Below, in pieces: positions 10,832 to 22,209 of a stretch of DNA of 64,000 nt (positions are counted from its first letter, which is position 1; the number at the start of each line of letters is the position of its first letter). The notes beneath the pieces were generated by a model, which ran no database searches, had not been told where the DNA came from, and worked only from the letters and a program-made list of their open reading frames with translations. The stretch spans positions 48,247,665 to 48,311,664 of the forward strand of contig OY754468.1 in assembly GCA_963575645.1 (NCBI GenBank). Reading direction: 5' to 3'. The translations under genes and the position numbers were made by a program. The stretch is from Xanthostigma xanthostigma (lineage: Eukaryota > Arthropoda > Insecta > Raphidioptera > Raphidiidae).

Positions 10832-11003
10832 AAATTGGTTCTCTGTAAAGTCGGTTTACGGAAGATAGTTTTACGTGATAACGTATCATATTTAATAATA
10901 CATAATCTAAATTTTAGTAGCTGTCAAACTTGGGCCGAAACATACTGCGCTCTCGCTTGCACGCACAATTGTTTCATCAATTTATAAGACGTTATCACGT
11001 CAA
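10832..11003 (-). mobile_element. TGACGTGATAACGT MITE, copy 1
   Basis: Reverse orientation of the family at 33539, 34107 and 35686: TAAAGTCGGTTTACGG, then TTTTACGTGATAACGTAT, ending at GACGTTATCACGTCA. It contains CTTATAAATTGATGAAAC in inverse form. This copy has no GTGTCACGTTC internal array, unlike the 33.5 and 35.7 kb copies. Confidence 0.75.
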
Positions 11004-11119
11004 AATTAATGATTTGACGAATTTTTTATCTACATTATATATATTGAGACCCAGGTGAAACCAGCATACAAGAAATAAAATAATCTGATTTTTTAATCCA
11101 ATATGCCGAATGATTGTGT

Positions 11120-11705
11120 GTTTTAGTGATGTGTCGCTCCTGAGCGAGTCGTTCATAATGAAAGACTCCCTTCTCGGAGCGGAGCGAGTCGCTCTTTTTT
11201 TTTTGAATGACTCACTCCGAGCGCCATTGCTATGTGCTGAGCTATTCTATACTGTTGCATTCGCACATTTACAGAGCGCGCATATGCACTAGTGAATTTT
11301 GCACGTACGGAGTTATCTTTGCTGAGTCATTTAATGTTGAATGACACACTGTAAGTGTAATAGTACTAAGCTTACAGTAACTTAAACCATTCACATTGAC
11401 GCCGTTGACAAATATATAATATTGTAACAGTAAACATTATTATTGTTAAGCTTTTATTATACTTTATAGTTTATCCGAAATGCGAATAATATAAGATCAG
11501 AATCATATTAAAATGAGCTCAGAGCTGAGTGTGTGTATTGTGCTGTGCAATGCTACGTGACTCCTGAGCATGCATGATGACAGTTCACACCTCTGCAGTC
11601 TCCACTCTTGTGTAGTGCGTACTGTCTAGTGTCGCTCCTTTGAACGACTCGCTCTAAGCGACTCTTTTTAGTGAGCGGAGCGCACGGAGCTAGCTCCCAA
11701 TAAAG
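11120..11705. mobile_element. Repeat with GAGCGAGTCG inverted words
   Basis: Two GC-rich clusters, 11125-11225 and 11625-11700, contain many direct and inverted copies of GAGCGAGTCG / CGACTCGCTC and GTGTCGCTCC. Such subterminal clusters are typical of hAT-type non-autonomous elements. Exact termini are unclear. Confidence 0.5.
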
Positions 11706-12424
11706 AGTCTAATAGTCTCATAGTTTCAACTATAGATTTCGAGCGTGCAGTTAACACTCTAAATATGTGACAGTTGTATTTAGGTAGTAAATTGTTGCGA
11801 AATACGATTTGTTATGTTGATGCATGGAAATGACATCAAATAGTTTCGTTGTATATTTTTCACTCTCTTTAGTTCGCCGTCCCATTCGACATTTCTTGCG
11901 CTTTGAGTTCAAGCATCATCCCCACCCCCCTTTTTTGACGTTCGCCACTGTTTTCAAACATACATAATATGTACATATTTGCCGATGAAATTGAGCGTAA
12001 AAACGTCTCGTTATGTTTTTTGTTTCATTTATCTTTTTTGTTTTTTTTACTGAAACTAGCATAAATTTATTTTTGAAACGTTTCTACATAACGATTATAT
12101 CTAGAGCATATTTCATTTATATAGGCGAATGTTTGTTTGATTTATCGATTCTATAATCCATCGATCAAAACCAAAAGGAAGATATGAACCTAGTGCTTTG
12201 GAATTCGTCTAATAAATTCGAAAATGAACAGGTTAGATATACCAGGGTTGTTCAATCGTTTTAAGCTTTAAGATTTATTGGAAAATCTCCACGAGTTGAA
12301 AATACTAGTAGTGATAAAATAGAATGATTACTTCATTGAAAACAAAAAGAGCTATAATAGCGTCATACATAAAATACATAAAATTAATATACAGAATTAT
12401 TTTGCCGAAACGTTAGATAAATAG

Positions 12425-12640
12425 CAAAAATACAACAATTATTATTATATTATTCCACATATTTATTAAGTTTGTAACATGAATATTATTTAATTCAATA
12501 CATTTATTAATTTAAGTTTTTTAACATGAACACTACTTTCTAGTTCATACGCTCCGCTGCCATCTTGCCTCTGTTTCTCTACATGACCACCAGGGTACAT
12601 CAGTGGCGGAGTGGCTTTTTAAGACGTGGTGTTACAAACA
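12425..12640 (+). repeat. 46 bp satellite-bearing repeat, copy 1
   Basis: About two units of a 46 bp repeat (AACATGAATATTATTTAATT then CAACATATTTATTAA) are followed by TAGTTCATACGCTCCGCTGC and CATGACCACCAG. The same arrangement recurs at 13686-13960 with about four units. Confidence 0.7.
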
Positions 12641-13213
12641 AAAGTACTTACTTCTTTTAATTAATCAATAAGCTACAAAAAAATTTTCCTAACCAAATAT
12701 TAATACAAACGGATCGCAATTTCTACACCAGTAGACAGAAAATAATACAGAATTATTTTTAAGTTGATTCTTTTTATTAGCAGCGTATAGAAGTCAAATA
12801 GAAGAACAAATATTTCAAGAACTTTTTTTATCAAAATTCAAAAATGAAAGAGGAACGAGTTTTCAAATCAAAATCTACCCAGACGGACCGGACCGGAAAG
12901 TTGGTACAATATATTTAAAAGGATTTGTTATTTCATATAAAATTATCAGATGTGAAAGACTTTATTACATATTTTTGTCGATAAATGAATGCGATTATTC
13001 AAACATGTAAGTTATTATGCATTTTGGACTGTTGCCATCCTTAGATAAATTGAGCAATTTTATTTGTTTAAACTTTAAATGTTTTCACATTATTTGAGAT
13101 AAGAAAACCGTAACACGGTTTCCCAATTATATTATTGTGATATATTTATTTCTTTCAAGCGCAAGGGTGAACACCAATATTTTGCGCGGTAGAAAATAGG
13201 AGGAAAAATTCAA

Positions 13214-13510
13214 ATGTGTAGGCTTTCACGGCCGATGTTGATCCAAATCTTCTTGGTTTCCGGACTTTTAAGCCGTAGTCCACTGGTATTTCTACCTAAC
13301 GTTTGGTCTACAACTGCGGTAGACATTATCAAAGACGGAAGTACCACACTTGTCGACACACCTGTGAGCAGCCTAGAAGAACACTTCGCCCGCTACCACA
13401 TCGCCTTTGATAATGTCTACCGCAGTTGTATAGACGAAACGTCAGGTAGAAATACTAATGGACCGCGGCATACAAGCCCGGAAACTAAGAAGATTAGGAG
13501 AAAAAATGTA
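13214..13510. mobile_element. Foldback repeat with a decayed hammerhead-like core (family C)
   Basis: The arms are inverse: TTTCCGGACTT, GGTATTTCTACCTAACGTTT and CTGCGGTAGACATT on the left, the reverse complements on the right. On plus near 13405-13440 the order TTGATAA, T, GTCTA/TAGAC stem, GAA, ACGT resembles a hammerhead whose CTGA is mutated. A relative lies at 63239-63560. The 101-codon frame across it is a chance frame. Confidence 0.6.
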
Positions 13511-13685
13511 GGTATGTAAAAGTGTGCCAGTGGGGGAGGGGGAGCTTCCCGTGCCTGTTTTTTTTTAATAAATACATTTGAAAATAACATTTTAAAGCAT
13601 TTTAGTAATACACAACCTTGGACATAACTGTGTCCACCGTGGACATTAGTAGGTTATAAAAGACTTTTGAAACTACAAAAAATGA

Positions 13686-13960
13686 AGTGTGTAACAATTA
13701 TTATTATTTTATTTAACATATCTATTTATTAACGTAAAATTGTAACATGAATATTATTTAATTCAACATATTTATTAACGTAAGTTTGTAATATGAAAAT
13801 TATTTAATTCAACATGTTTATTAACGTAAGTTTGTAACATGAATATTATTTAATTCAACACATTTATTCATTCAAGTTTTTTAACATGAACATTCCTATA
13901 TAGTTCATACGCTCCGCTGCCATCTTGTCTCTGTTTTTTACATGACCACCAGAGTACTCC
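13686..13960 (+). repeat. 46 bp satellite-bearing repeat, copy 2
   Basis: About four units of the 46 bp repeat, then TAGTTCATACGCTCCGCTGC and CATGACCACCAG as at 12.5 kb. The copy-number difference marks a variable array inside a duplicated sequence. Confidence 0.75.
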
Positions 13961-14642
13961 CGTGGCTTGTTACAAGTGTAATTTTAAAACTGAAAGAAAA
14001 ATGTAGTACATGCTGTCTTTACTTGGCGTATTTCAACAATGCTATAAAAAAAGGTATAATTAAAATACGTGTAACTTTTTCTTAATGGCTGTAATAAAAT
14101 ACTGACGTTTAATTTAGTTTTGAAAGACATTTAATTTATAAAATACTAACGAATTATTTTACATGCCCCTGTTTACACAGCAAATTCACTGGAAAAACGG
14201 ATTATAAAAATAAAAAATAAAAACAAAACGAGAAGAAACAAGGAGAGAAGAGTCTTATCTCTCGGAATGTTTCATTCTATTAGAATAAATGACACAGAAG
14301 GAAGAGTCAAATATTTAAGTGGATTGTAAGAGAAATACTAGAGCTTACAAGAGGAAGCTCATTAAACTTCTGTAAGCCGTCTTGAAAACTGACGAGTGTT
14401 TAGCCAATTAGATACCGGTCAGTCTTTTTTTTTTAATTCCCAGACAAATTAGAACAAAAAACTTGATAACTTTAAACAGTAAAGAATAATTAAAAGCACA
14501 ACGATTTTATTCATGGACTAGCGACCTGATCCGGCCTCGCCTGGATTTGTAGATCAGTTATTGTAATGCATATTCTATTCCCTCTAAAAATGAGACTAGC
14601 AGATTAAAAAAAAAACAAATGAAATTTAATGCAGTACCTATA

Positions 14643-15221
14643 TACAGTATGTAAACACGTAAGGTGCACATAGGGAAATTAACATTGGGAAAAAATGACT
14701 GGATCAGAGTGAGCCTTGAAATCTTGTTTTTCAATTTGACAGATAATATCCTTTTGCAAAATGAATGTGTATACTACCGAAGAAAATATTCAAATTATTA
14801 CAACATAATCGGACTTTTTTTATTAATGGGACATTAAATTCACAAAAATACTTAAATATGGTGCGAGATCAAATATCTCCGCCTATTAGTGTTGAACCTA
14901 AAGAAATTGGGTCACTGATTTGCCAACGCGAATACGTCATACCAGTCAGACAATTTTTTAATGAAATGTTTCCAAACAGATGGAGTTGTTTTTTTTTGTT
15001 TTATTTTTGTACAAAAAAATTAAAATAATGATTTATAAGAGCTTTTTATTATTAAAAAAGCTAAGTAAAATAAAAATAAATCAAAATAAAATAGAAATCC
15101 TCAAGATTACCACGATAATTCAATAGAAATAACAATTAATGCAGTCATGGCTAACTCTGATCCAAGTATTTTTTCCCAATGCTAATTTCCCTATGTGCAC
15201 CTTACGTGTTTACATACTGTA
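14643..15221 (+). mobile_element. Deleted Tc1/mariner-type transposon, copy 1
   Basis: Inverted termini TACAGTATGTAAACACGT ... ACGTGTTTACATACTGTA with TA at both edges, the Tc1/mariner target. Long subterminal homology (AGGTGCACATAGGGAAATTA) is mirrored at the right end. The 579 bp element keeps only two pieces of transposase reading frame. Copies lie at 17604-18148 and, inverted, at 49557-50119. Confidence 0.9.
14761..15028 (+). pseudogene. Transposase remnant: N-terminal and C-terminal pieces joined by deletion
   Basis: ATG at 14761 opens MNVYTTEENIQII and stops after 15 codons, resembling the start of a mariner-type helix-turn-helix. In another frame, from about 14812, comes FFINGTLNSQKYLN and then PVRQFFNEMFPNRW, which resemble the catalytic-domain segments of the DDE_3/mariner family that precede and follow the second aspartate. 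The DG-containing catalytic stretch is missing or degraded. It cannot encode an active enzyme. Confidence 0.7.
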
Positions 15222-16487
15222 TATAAAATCCCGGATCAGTATGGTATTTTTCTGAGATCCAGTATACAGTTTGACGTCTGTCTTTCAGATTTCAAGTGAA
15301 CGAAGTAGATCTTATGTTTTGAACACAATGTTCAATTTATGTACACTGTGTACAGGAATAGTACAGGTTGTGCACTTTATAATACAGTTGATAATAATTT
15401 GTGCATTTGCGCTTTTTCGGTTTGGGTCAGGGTGAACAAATAAACTAGGTACATAGCTTAAACCATGATCGACTTATCCTCTATTATTTAATTTATATGT
15501 AACTTCCCGATAATTCTATAACCTTAACTCACCCGCCAAAATTCAGTTCTGTAACGTGACAAGTCTCGTAGATCTAGGGGGGTCGAAAACGGCTTGAAAT
15601 GGTTCGTGAAAATATAGGCTTGAGTGCGAGAACTTGGCCGGGCGCACTCTGTGCGCTATGAACATACCTAATAAAACGTGCGTCTAGAAAAGGAGTGATT
15701 GGGTTTTGTGAAAACTTTAAATTATCAGTATTTGAAAAAACAACAATTATTAAGTAATTTAAAGTGTGGAGGAAGAGACATTACAAGGTCCTGGAATAGA
15801 AGATTCAGTTTAAGTTCTAAAATAATTTTTTTATCTGCATGTAATCGTACCTACTCAAAACTTTAAGCGCGTTTTTCTCGAAACCATATTTACAAAATCG
15901 GTGATCACTGTAACTTGAGAAACGGCTTTACCGATCAGTTTGAAATTTTTATCACTTATTCTATGTATAATTGTCCTCCGGATGGAGGAAGGATTTTTTT
16001 GGACGATTTTTTTAATAGCCGAAAATGTGAGTGAAATTTTGGTCGAATAAACAATTTTGAATTTCAACATCGGCCATTTTTCGAAAAATCAAAATTTTTC
16101 AAATCCCTTCGTCCATCGGGAGCACTATATCATTAACTAATGACCCATTTTTAATTTTGATATCAGATGATCCAGTGACGAGCTGCAGTGATCACGGCAA
16201 AATCGTTTTTTTTTGGGATCCCTCGCAAATTTGCTGTATCCTACATATATCTCAATATTTAGTCATACAAAATTTATAGTATCTTCTTCAAATACACATC
16301 TTTCATGTGGAAAAACATTTGTTATTAGTTATTTTAATGTGTGGCCAAAAATAAATCCTAAATAAGAGCTTTTTTTGACGCTCCAACTAGGTTTCACCCC
16401 TTAACAATAGTTATCGGCGTAACTAGTAGTCTAAGTCATTCATGGCGCTGACAGGTCATGACCTAGCCTACAAGTTGCGCCCATAAT
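15222..16487. other. Repeat-like sequence without coding potential
   Basis: From about 15850 the sequence (GCGTTTTTCTCGAAACC, GTGATCACTGTAACTTGAG) resembles dispersed insect repeats I have seen but cannot name. The 15.2-15.8 kb part shows nothing I recognise. Confidence 0.35.
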
Positions 16488-16888
16488 TTTATTCAACAAT
16501 TGCGCGTTATTCATGTTTTAATTATAATGAGATGTTGTAAATATCTATTTATTTCTTTATAAAAAAAACTGTCAATACTAACAGCACCAAACAGCACGAT
16601 TCAATGTTTAGGTTTGAGGTTAGCCGGTTATGAATAAACTCCATGTCGAAAACATTCGGCCTCTCAATTTTAGTCTCAATGGGTAACAACGGAGTTGTTG
16701 TTACCTACTATTTCGTTACGACTCAGAAAATAGTTACGTTTATTTTCATTACTCCACAATGGCCGAGCTAGTAGGAATCTTCATTGAGTTATGACAAGTA
16801 ATTGTCACCAGTCGGTAAATGGCTATTTAGGGTTCGGTTTTTAGGCATGATAAAACATGAATAACGCGCATGAGTTGAATAAAAGTGA
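16488..16888. mobile_element. Foldback MITE, GCGCGTTATTCATGTTTTA arms
   Basis: Left TTTTATTCAACAATTGCGCG plus TTATTCATGTTTTA is mirrored at the right by TAAAACATGAATAACGCGC and TTGAATAAAA. A separate perfect small palindrome, GGTAACAAC / GTTGTTGTTACC, lies near its centre at about 16681-16705. Confidence 0.7.
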
Positions 16889-17603
16889 TTATCCAGACGC
16901 ACCGTCATCGTTGTCGATGGTAAAATAGGCCCAATCTGGAAAGCTAAATTTAAATGTCTCCTGATTTTGGTATGTCCAGAGCCAACAAAGATGCCACAAC
17001 GGCCTTATCTTGAATCATTTCGAAACACGGTGTAGATTTGAATATGATTTTCCGTGTTGTAGGAAACAGAAGACAGTAGAACTTGTTCAGTATGCATGTC
17101 TCGTATGAAGAAGATTTTGCGCATCTAATCCGATCTACTTTGAACATATTGAACAGGAATCTCCGGGAATAATAATACATATATCTGAATAAGATAGCAC
17201 GACGAACGAAACGAAAAGATGACAATGGAGCATCAACACGACTACAGCTTTTGTTTTAAACCTGCGAATATTTCATTGATTCATACAAAATCACAGTTCG
17301 TTATGCTCTATTGTTTAATTCAATGGCTATTCAATTTGTTAAATGTAGTTCGGATAAGTTTTCAATAAAAATATTATCTTTTAAATATCATTACTGACAT
17401 TCTCTGATTGATTACTGGATACTCCGTGCAATAACTCCCTGTAACTGGATATAAAAAGAAAATGCATAGAACGTCAGAAGTGCTGAATATACAATTTGAA
17501 GTTTTTAATTAGGTAAATTATAGACGCTCAGAAACTAAGGTCATACCGTCTATAATTTGTAGTAAAGTTCCTGATCTTCTTTCTTGAGATCAGAAAAAAA
17601 TTA
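16889..17603. other. No recognised feature
   Basis: A 91-codon minus frame at 16950-17225 has no recognisable domain. Confidence 0.4.
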
Positions 17604-18148
17604 TACAGTATGTAAACACGTAGGGTGCACATAGGGAAATTAACATTGGGAAAAACAGACTGGATCAGAGTGAGCCTTGAAATCTTGTTTTTCAATTTGA
17701 CAGATAATATTCTTTTGCAAATTCAATGTGTATACTACCGAAGAAAATATTCAAATGATTACAACATAATCGGACTTTTTTTATTAATGAGACATTAAAT
17801 ACCCAAAAATACTATTCGTGTTGAACCTAAAGATATTGGGTCACTGATTTACTAACGCGCATATGTCATACCAGTCAGACAGTTTTTGAATGAAATGTTT
17901 CCAAACAGATGGAGTTGTTTCTTTGTTTTATTTTTATACAAAAAAATTAAAATAATGATTTATAAGAGCTTTTTATTATTGAAAAAGCCAAGTAAAATAA
18001 AATTAAATCAAAATAAAATAGAAATCCTCAAGATTACCACGATAATTCAATAGGAATAACAATTAATGCAGTCATGGTTAACTCTGATCCAAGTATTTTT
18101 TCCCAATGCTAATTTCCCTATGTCCATCTTACGTGTTTACATACTGTA
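17604..18148 (+). mobile_element. Deleted Tc1/mariner-type transposon, copy 2
   Basis: Same termini and order as the 14.6 kb copy. The transposase C-terminal piece is more damaged, with a deletion after the ACATTAAATACCC segment. TA is present at both edges. Confidence 0.9.
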
Positions 18149-18595
18149 TAATAAAGATTTGTAATTTAAAAATAAAAACAAGAACATAGTTTTATTTGTT
18201 AAAAAAATACAGCTATATTTTTGCTCGATTCTTTATAAAATAGTTGTTTTTAATGCCTGTATAATGATAGTAAAATAACCCTTTTTTCAATTTTACTATC
18301 TCTGTTAGTTGCCATTTAAATCTATATGAGCAACAGAGAAGCAAAGTAGGCTTTGTCTTCGTAAACAATTCAAATTTCTAGAAATTCCCTTATTAAAAAA
18401 ATAATTACTTTATATCTTTTCCCTTCAAAGATAATATACAATATTTTTCCGAAACATTATTTCATTTGAGGTTCAGTTTTCGAAATATTCTTGATGGTAT
18501 TCAAATCTTTGATTAACGTCTGATTAGAACTCTTCAATAAATAAAATTATCGACCAATTTTTCAGACAATATATTAACAAAAAATATAATTAATA

Positions 18596-18635
18596 CATTA
18601 ACGTTTCGATCCGGATTTGGATCTTCTTCAGAACG
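18596..18635 (-). ncRNA. Family A hammerhead ribozyme candidate, left arm
   Basis: On minus: CGTT, CTGAAGA, A, GATCC/GGATC, GAA, ACGT, T, AATG. Stem I CGTT/AATG forms four pairs including one G-T. Confidence 0.7.
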
Positions 18636-18818
18636 GATCTAAAAAATATAAATAAAATAAAAAATATAAAAATATAAAAAAATATGGAAAATCTACTTAA
18701 TAAAAAATTGTTTGTTATTATTTTTTCAATATTTTGATACTAATTAATTATTTTGAAAGAATTATATATAAAGTGAATTAGAAATTAAATATTAATTATT
18801 TTTTATATTTTTTAGATC

Positions 18819-18858
18819 CGTTCTGAAGAAGATCCAAATCCGGATCGAAACGTCAATG
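18819..18858 (+). ncRNA. Family A hammerhead ribozyme candidate, right arm
   Basis: CGTT, CTGAAGA, A, GATCC/GGATC with loop AAATCC, GAA, ACGT, C, AATG. The cleavage triplet is GTC, the preferred one for hammerheads, and stem I CGTT/AATG pairs. This is the best-formed family A copy. Confidence 0.75.
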
Positions 18859-18936
18859 TATTAATTATATTTTTTGTTAATATATTGTCTGAAAAATTGG
18901 TCGATAATTTTATTTATTGAAGAATTCTTGATGGTA

Positions 18937-19391
18937 GTTTTGAATTAAACACGCTATATATAATTTTTGTTAATTACACAATTATTTATTATGATGCTTC
19001 AGAGAATTGTAAAAACAAAATATGTATAGGGCTTTAACTCAATTGTTTTATTTGTGTTAATCGAGTAATAAAAACATGTCAAGCCCACCAGGACTTAAAA
19101 CCACGAGCTCTGTACGTTCAGTTTTTTTTTGTGTAGTTGGTAACAATGGGTGAAAAGCGCAAATGGCACACAATTACAGTTATATGTGTAAACTTAAATG
19201 AAACAAGAGTCGACGATGAGGTTTAAAGTTGGCAGAGCGTCTGTCCGACCCACGGCCACGGTTGTCCTCCGGGGAGATTCTCGGACAGCGGGCGCTGCTG
19301 TGTTTATCACATAGACAGACAGCTAGAATGATGTGCCGGGAGCACGGTCTCTATTGGCCGATCACCGAACTGTAACAACCGAATTCGGACT
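18937..19391. other. No recognised feature
   Basis: A GC-rich stretch near 19220-19345, containing GGGAGATTCTCGGACAGCGG, stands out but has no long open frame I recognise. Confidence 0.35.
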
Positions 19392-19826
19392 AAAGGCCAC
19401 TGCACACGAGGCTAGAAACGCTGCTAGATTCCTTGCTAGATTTGCCTACTAGTTTTCTAGCGCTGATTTTCTTGATTGCTGTTATAAGTGCTCGCTTCAC
19501 ACGAGACTATTTTTCAAGCGTGTTTTGTGGATAGATCTGGTGCGCGCGCAGTTCGAATATAAACGCAGAGCAAAACGTGTCTGTTGTCTGGCAGAATGAC
19601 GCCATGTGGGTGTTCAAGTGCCCACGTGAAGATACTGCTTCCGGGTTGGTTCTTGCTCACACCTAGCAACAAATCTAGCGGGGAAAATAGCCCCTGTTCT
19701 AGTTTTAAAACCTATCTTCTGAGCTAGCAAGGCAGCCCGCAGTGACGTCATTTCCAGCTTCGTATCCAACCTACCGGCTAGCAGAACTCCTAGCAGCATT
19801 TCTAGCCTCGTGTGCAGCGGCCTTAA
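19392..19826. mobile_element. TTAA-flanked MITE, CTGCACACGAGG family, copy 2
   Basis: Left AAAGGCCACTGCACACGAGG, right CCTCGTGTGCAGCGGCCTTAA. It is inverted relative to the copies at 2.0 and 43.0 kb, judged by the order of the shared interior (GTGCGCGCGC, AAAACGTGTCTGTTGTC). Confidence 0.8.
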
Positions 19827-20100
19827 GAAAGCCTTCGAGCTTATTTCCACGCAGATTAGAATGATATTATGTTTGTTGACTAAACTGTCTTATGGCCTCA
19901 TTCATCGAACGTAAGTAGTTATTTATTCGGTTCGTTTGTTTTTCAGGTAGCTATTCCTCCGAATAAATAGCGATAATTCAATTCACCAAACATAATTATG
20001 TCTACTGCAGGTAAAATTTATTCTGTCTTTGAGGGTAGTTCAAAACGTAAAACATTGATTATTTTATTCAGTTTTGAGAACATCGAATCCGCCATTTATA

Positions 20101-20609
20101 TACAGGGTGTTCCACAACTAGACTGCCATAGCCTGGGACTGTGTTGTTGGGGTGATTTCAAGTCAAAAATGTCTAATGAACATATACCCGGAACGCTATC
20201 CTAACTGAGCTAGAAGCATTTGAAATTTTAGATAAGTAGTAGTAGGAACTCCTAACTAATTTAAAAACCATTTAAAAAGAAATCGCTTTGTTGAATTAGT
20301 TGCTCAAAATGTCCACCCAATTGCTGTATACATAGTCTTCTTAGAATTGAAGTGGTAGCTCTGCAAAGAGTCTCAGGATCAGCTCGAATAAATACTAATG
20401 GTGATTCACAGCCACCTGGTCTTTTTAATAATAAAACCAACAGCCGAACCTAACACCTGCATTAGTGGGCTTACTTATTTAAAATTTCAAATGCTTCTAG
20501 CTCAGTTAGGATAGCGTTCCGGGTATATGTTCATCAGCCGTTTTTGACTTGAAATCACCCCAGCAACACAGTCCCAGGCTATGGCAGTCATGTCGTGGAA
20601 CATCCTGTA
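20101..20609. mobile_element. TA-flanked foldback MITE, TACAGGGTGTTCCAC termini
   Basis: The left end TACAGGGTGTTCCACAAC and the inverse of the right end TACAGGATGTTCCACGAC open arms of well over 100 bases (CTGCCATAGCCTGGGACTG and ATATACCCGGAACGC shared). The TACAGGGTG terminus with TA edges points to Tc1/mariner-type mobilisation. No transposase. Confidence 0.85.
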
Positions 20610-21957
20610 TAGTAAAATGTGATGTGCCTATAGTTTAAATTTCTGTCACCAGATGCTAAACCGTTTTATGTGCAATCCCAATAGAAAAAGTTTGGCGGCG
20701 TGTCGTTTTCTAGTGTATTCCGCGAGTAACTAAAAGTTAAGAACCGCTGGTCAAGAGCCATTTCACCTTGGTGTTAGAATTATTTAGTTAAGGTAATATT
20801 TCAGATATGATGGATTATACGCATATAACAATAAAGCTTCAAAACATTTCAAGCTGTCGACGTTGGACAGCAAATTAATTGCTCTTTTTACTTGACCCAG
20901 AAAAAAGCATCTCGGCGGAAAAATTACATCACTTTGTTAAGTACACCAGAGTGTAATCAGGTCGGTAGCTCTACGCAATACGGTAGGTACATGAGGTTCT
21001 ATTAAATAAGGGTAACTCGATTCTCAGGCAACATAAAGCGTAGCGGAGCACAAAAAATCCCTCCAGCTCAGAAGAAATCACAAATGGAACATGAAATAGA
21101 GAGCATTAGACTAACAGTTCGTTCCATGCAGAACTGCAAATGAAAAAAAAAAGATTCCAAACAATCAATACTCCAAAAGATAAAAGAAGAAATATATATA
21201 AATAAAAGATACAAGATACTATCTAAATTTGAAGGTACTATTTATATTGGCAATGACTCTACCACCGACACAATATATAGTAATCGCTGTATTGTTGGAC
21301 AAAAATAGAGCATCTATTTCCGAATCATTATCTAAGATTACTAGATCTTAAGAGTAGATTAGATACGTCAAAATTATCTGGTTATTTTAAATATGTACCT
21401 CAGTTACTTTGCAAATATAATCTAAGATACATTTAAATGTATTTTAGATACTAGATACTTTTGAGTAGTATCTTCAAAACTCCACTGTCAATTACATTTA
21501 TCCTCCTTGAATCGTCGCGGGTCTCAAGATACCACGGAGAAATCTAAACTTCAGTGTAAACTCTATATAGCGACACTCAAGGGACTGTGCAGTGTGCACT
21601 TTGTGGCGTTATTGAGAGTTGTCGTTAAACGGAGAGAAGAAATAATCCACTAATATTTTTTTTACTATTTTATGTATTTACTCATAATCAAATTTACAAC
21701 TGACCATACAGTTGTATAGCATATGAAAGTTAATCCTAACAGACAAAAGAACGAATTTCTTAGAATCTTCGGTACGTATGATGCCGACAACAAAGCAACA
21801 AAATAACAAACAAGTACTGTTTATTGCTTAATGATTGTTGTCGTTATTTAGAGTGGGCGTGTATCGTTATTTAGAGTGTATCATTGTATGAGAAACAAGG
21901 TAAATCAACTAGAGTTAAAATAATTTCGATGTTTTAAGGAGTTTGTTGTTATAGCGA
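20610..21957. other. Mostly unrecognised; hAT-like decay near 21.3 kb
   Basis: At 21330-21480 repeated TCTAAGAT, TTAGATAC and AGTATCT words resemble the subterminal motifs of a hAT MITE family. I see nothing else. Confidence 0.35.
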
Positions 21958-21993
21958 GTGACGTTATTTGGAGTTAACATTGTATTTTGTTGT

Positions 21994-22170
21994 CCAAGGC
22001 TGCACCTATATTTTGGATCCGTATTTCTTCCGATTCGATGTCGGGCGAAAACCAAATACCAAGATAAATACATTTGGAAAGGTTACCGGACTTTATATAA
22101 TCTTGATGTTTGCTTTTCTTCCGATGTCGTTCGGGAGATATTCGGATCCAATGTCGGTGCAACCAAAGTG
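21994..22170. mobile_element. Short foldback MITE
   Basis: GCTGCACCTATATTTTGGAT / CCGTATTTCTTCCGA on the left mirrors CGGGAGATATTCGGATCCAA and TGTCGGTGCAACC on the right. Open frames on both strands here are shadows of the inverted arms. Confidence 0.65.
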
Positions 22171-22209
22171 TTAAAAACATTAGAGATTACGCATCTTAAA
22201 TTACTTTAA

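Larger units (their letters stand above)
18500..18923 (-). mobile_element. Family A hammerhead retroelement, best copy, two opposed ribozymes
   Basis: ATTCTTGATGGTA (13 bp) is duplicated exactly at 18487-18499 and 18924-18936, defining a 424 bp insertion. The left terminus is the shared family end (CAAATCTTTGATTAACGTC). The right end stops inside the opposite arm at TTGAAGA. The arms are inverted repeats of over 100 bp, each with a complete hammerhead core, oriented so that whichever strand is transcribed carries one ribozyme near its 3' side. A non-coding AT-rich spacer lies between. This looks like a 5'-truncated retro-insertion. Confidence 0.85.

Noticed and set aside
12400..12430. Hammerhead candidate at GCCGAAACGTTAGAT
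   Set aside because: Only the 3' half (stem II strand plus GAAACG) is present. The upstream sequence lacks the core.
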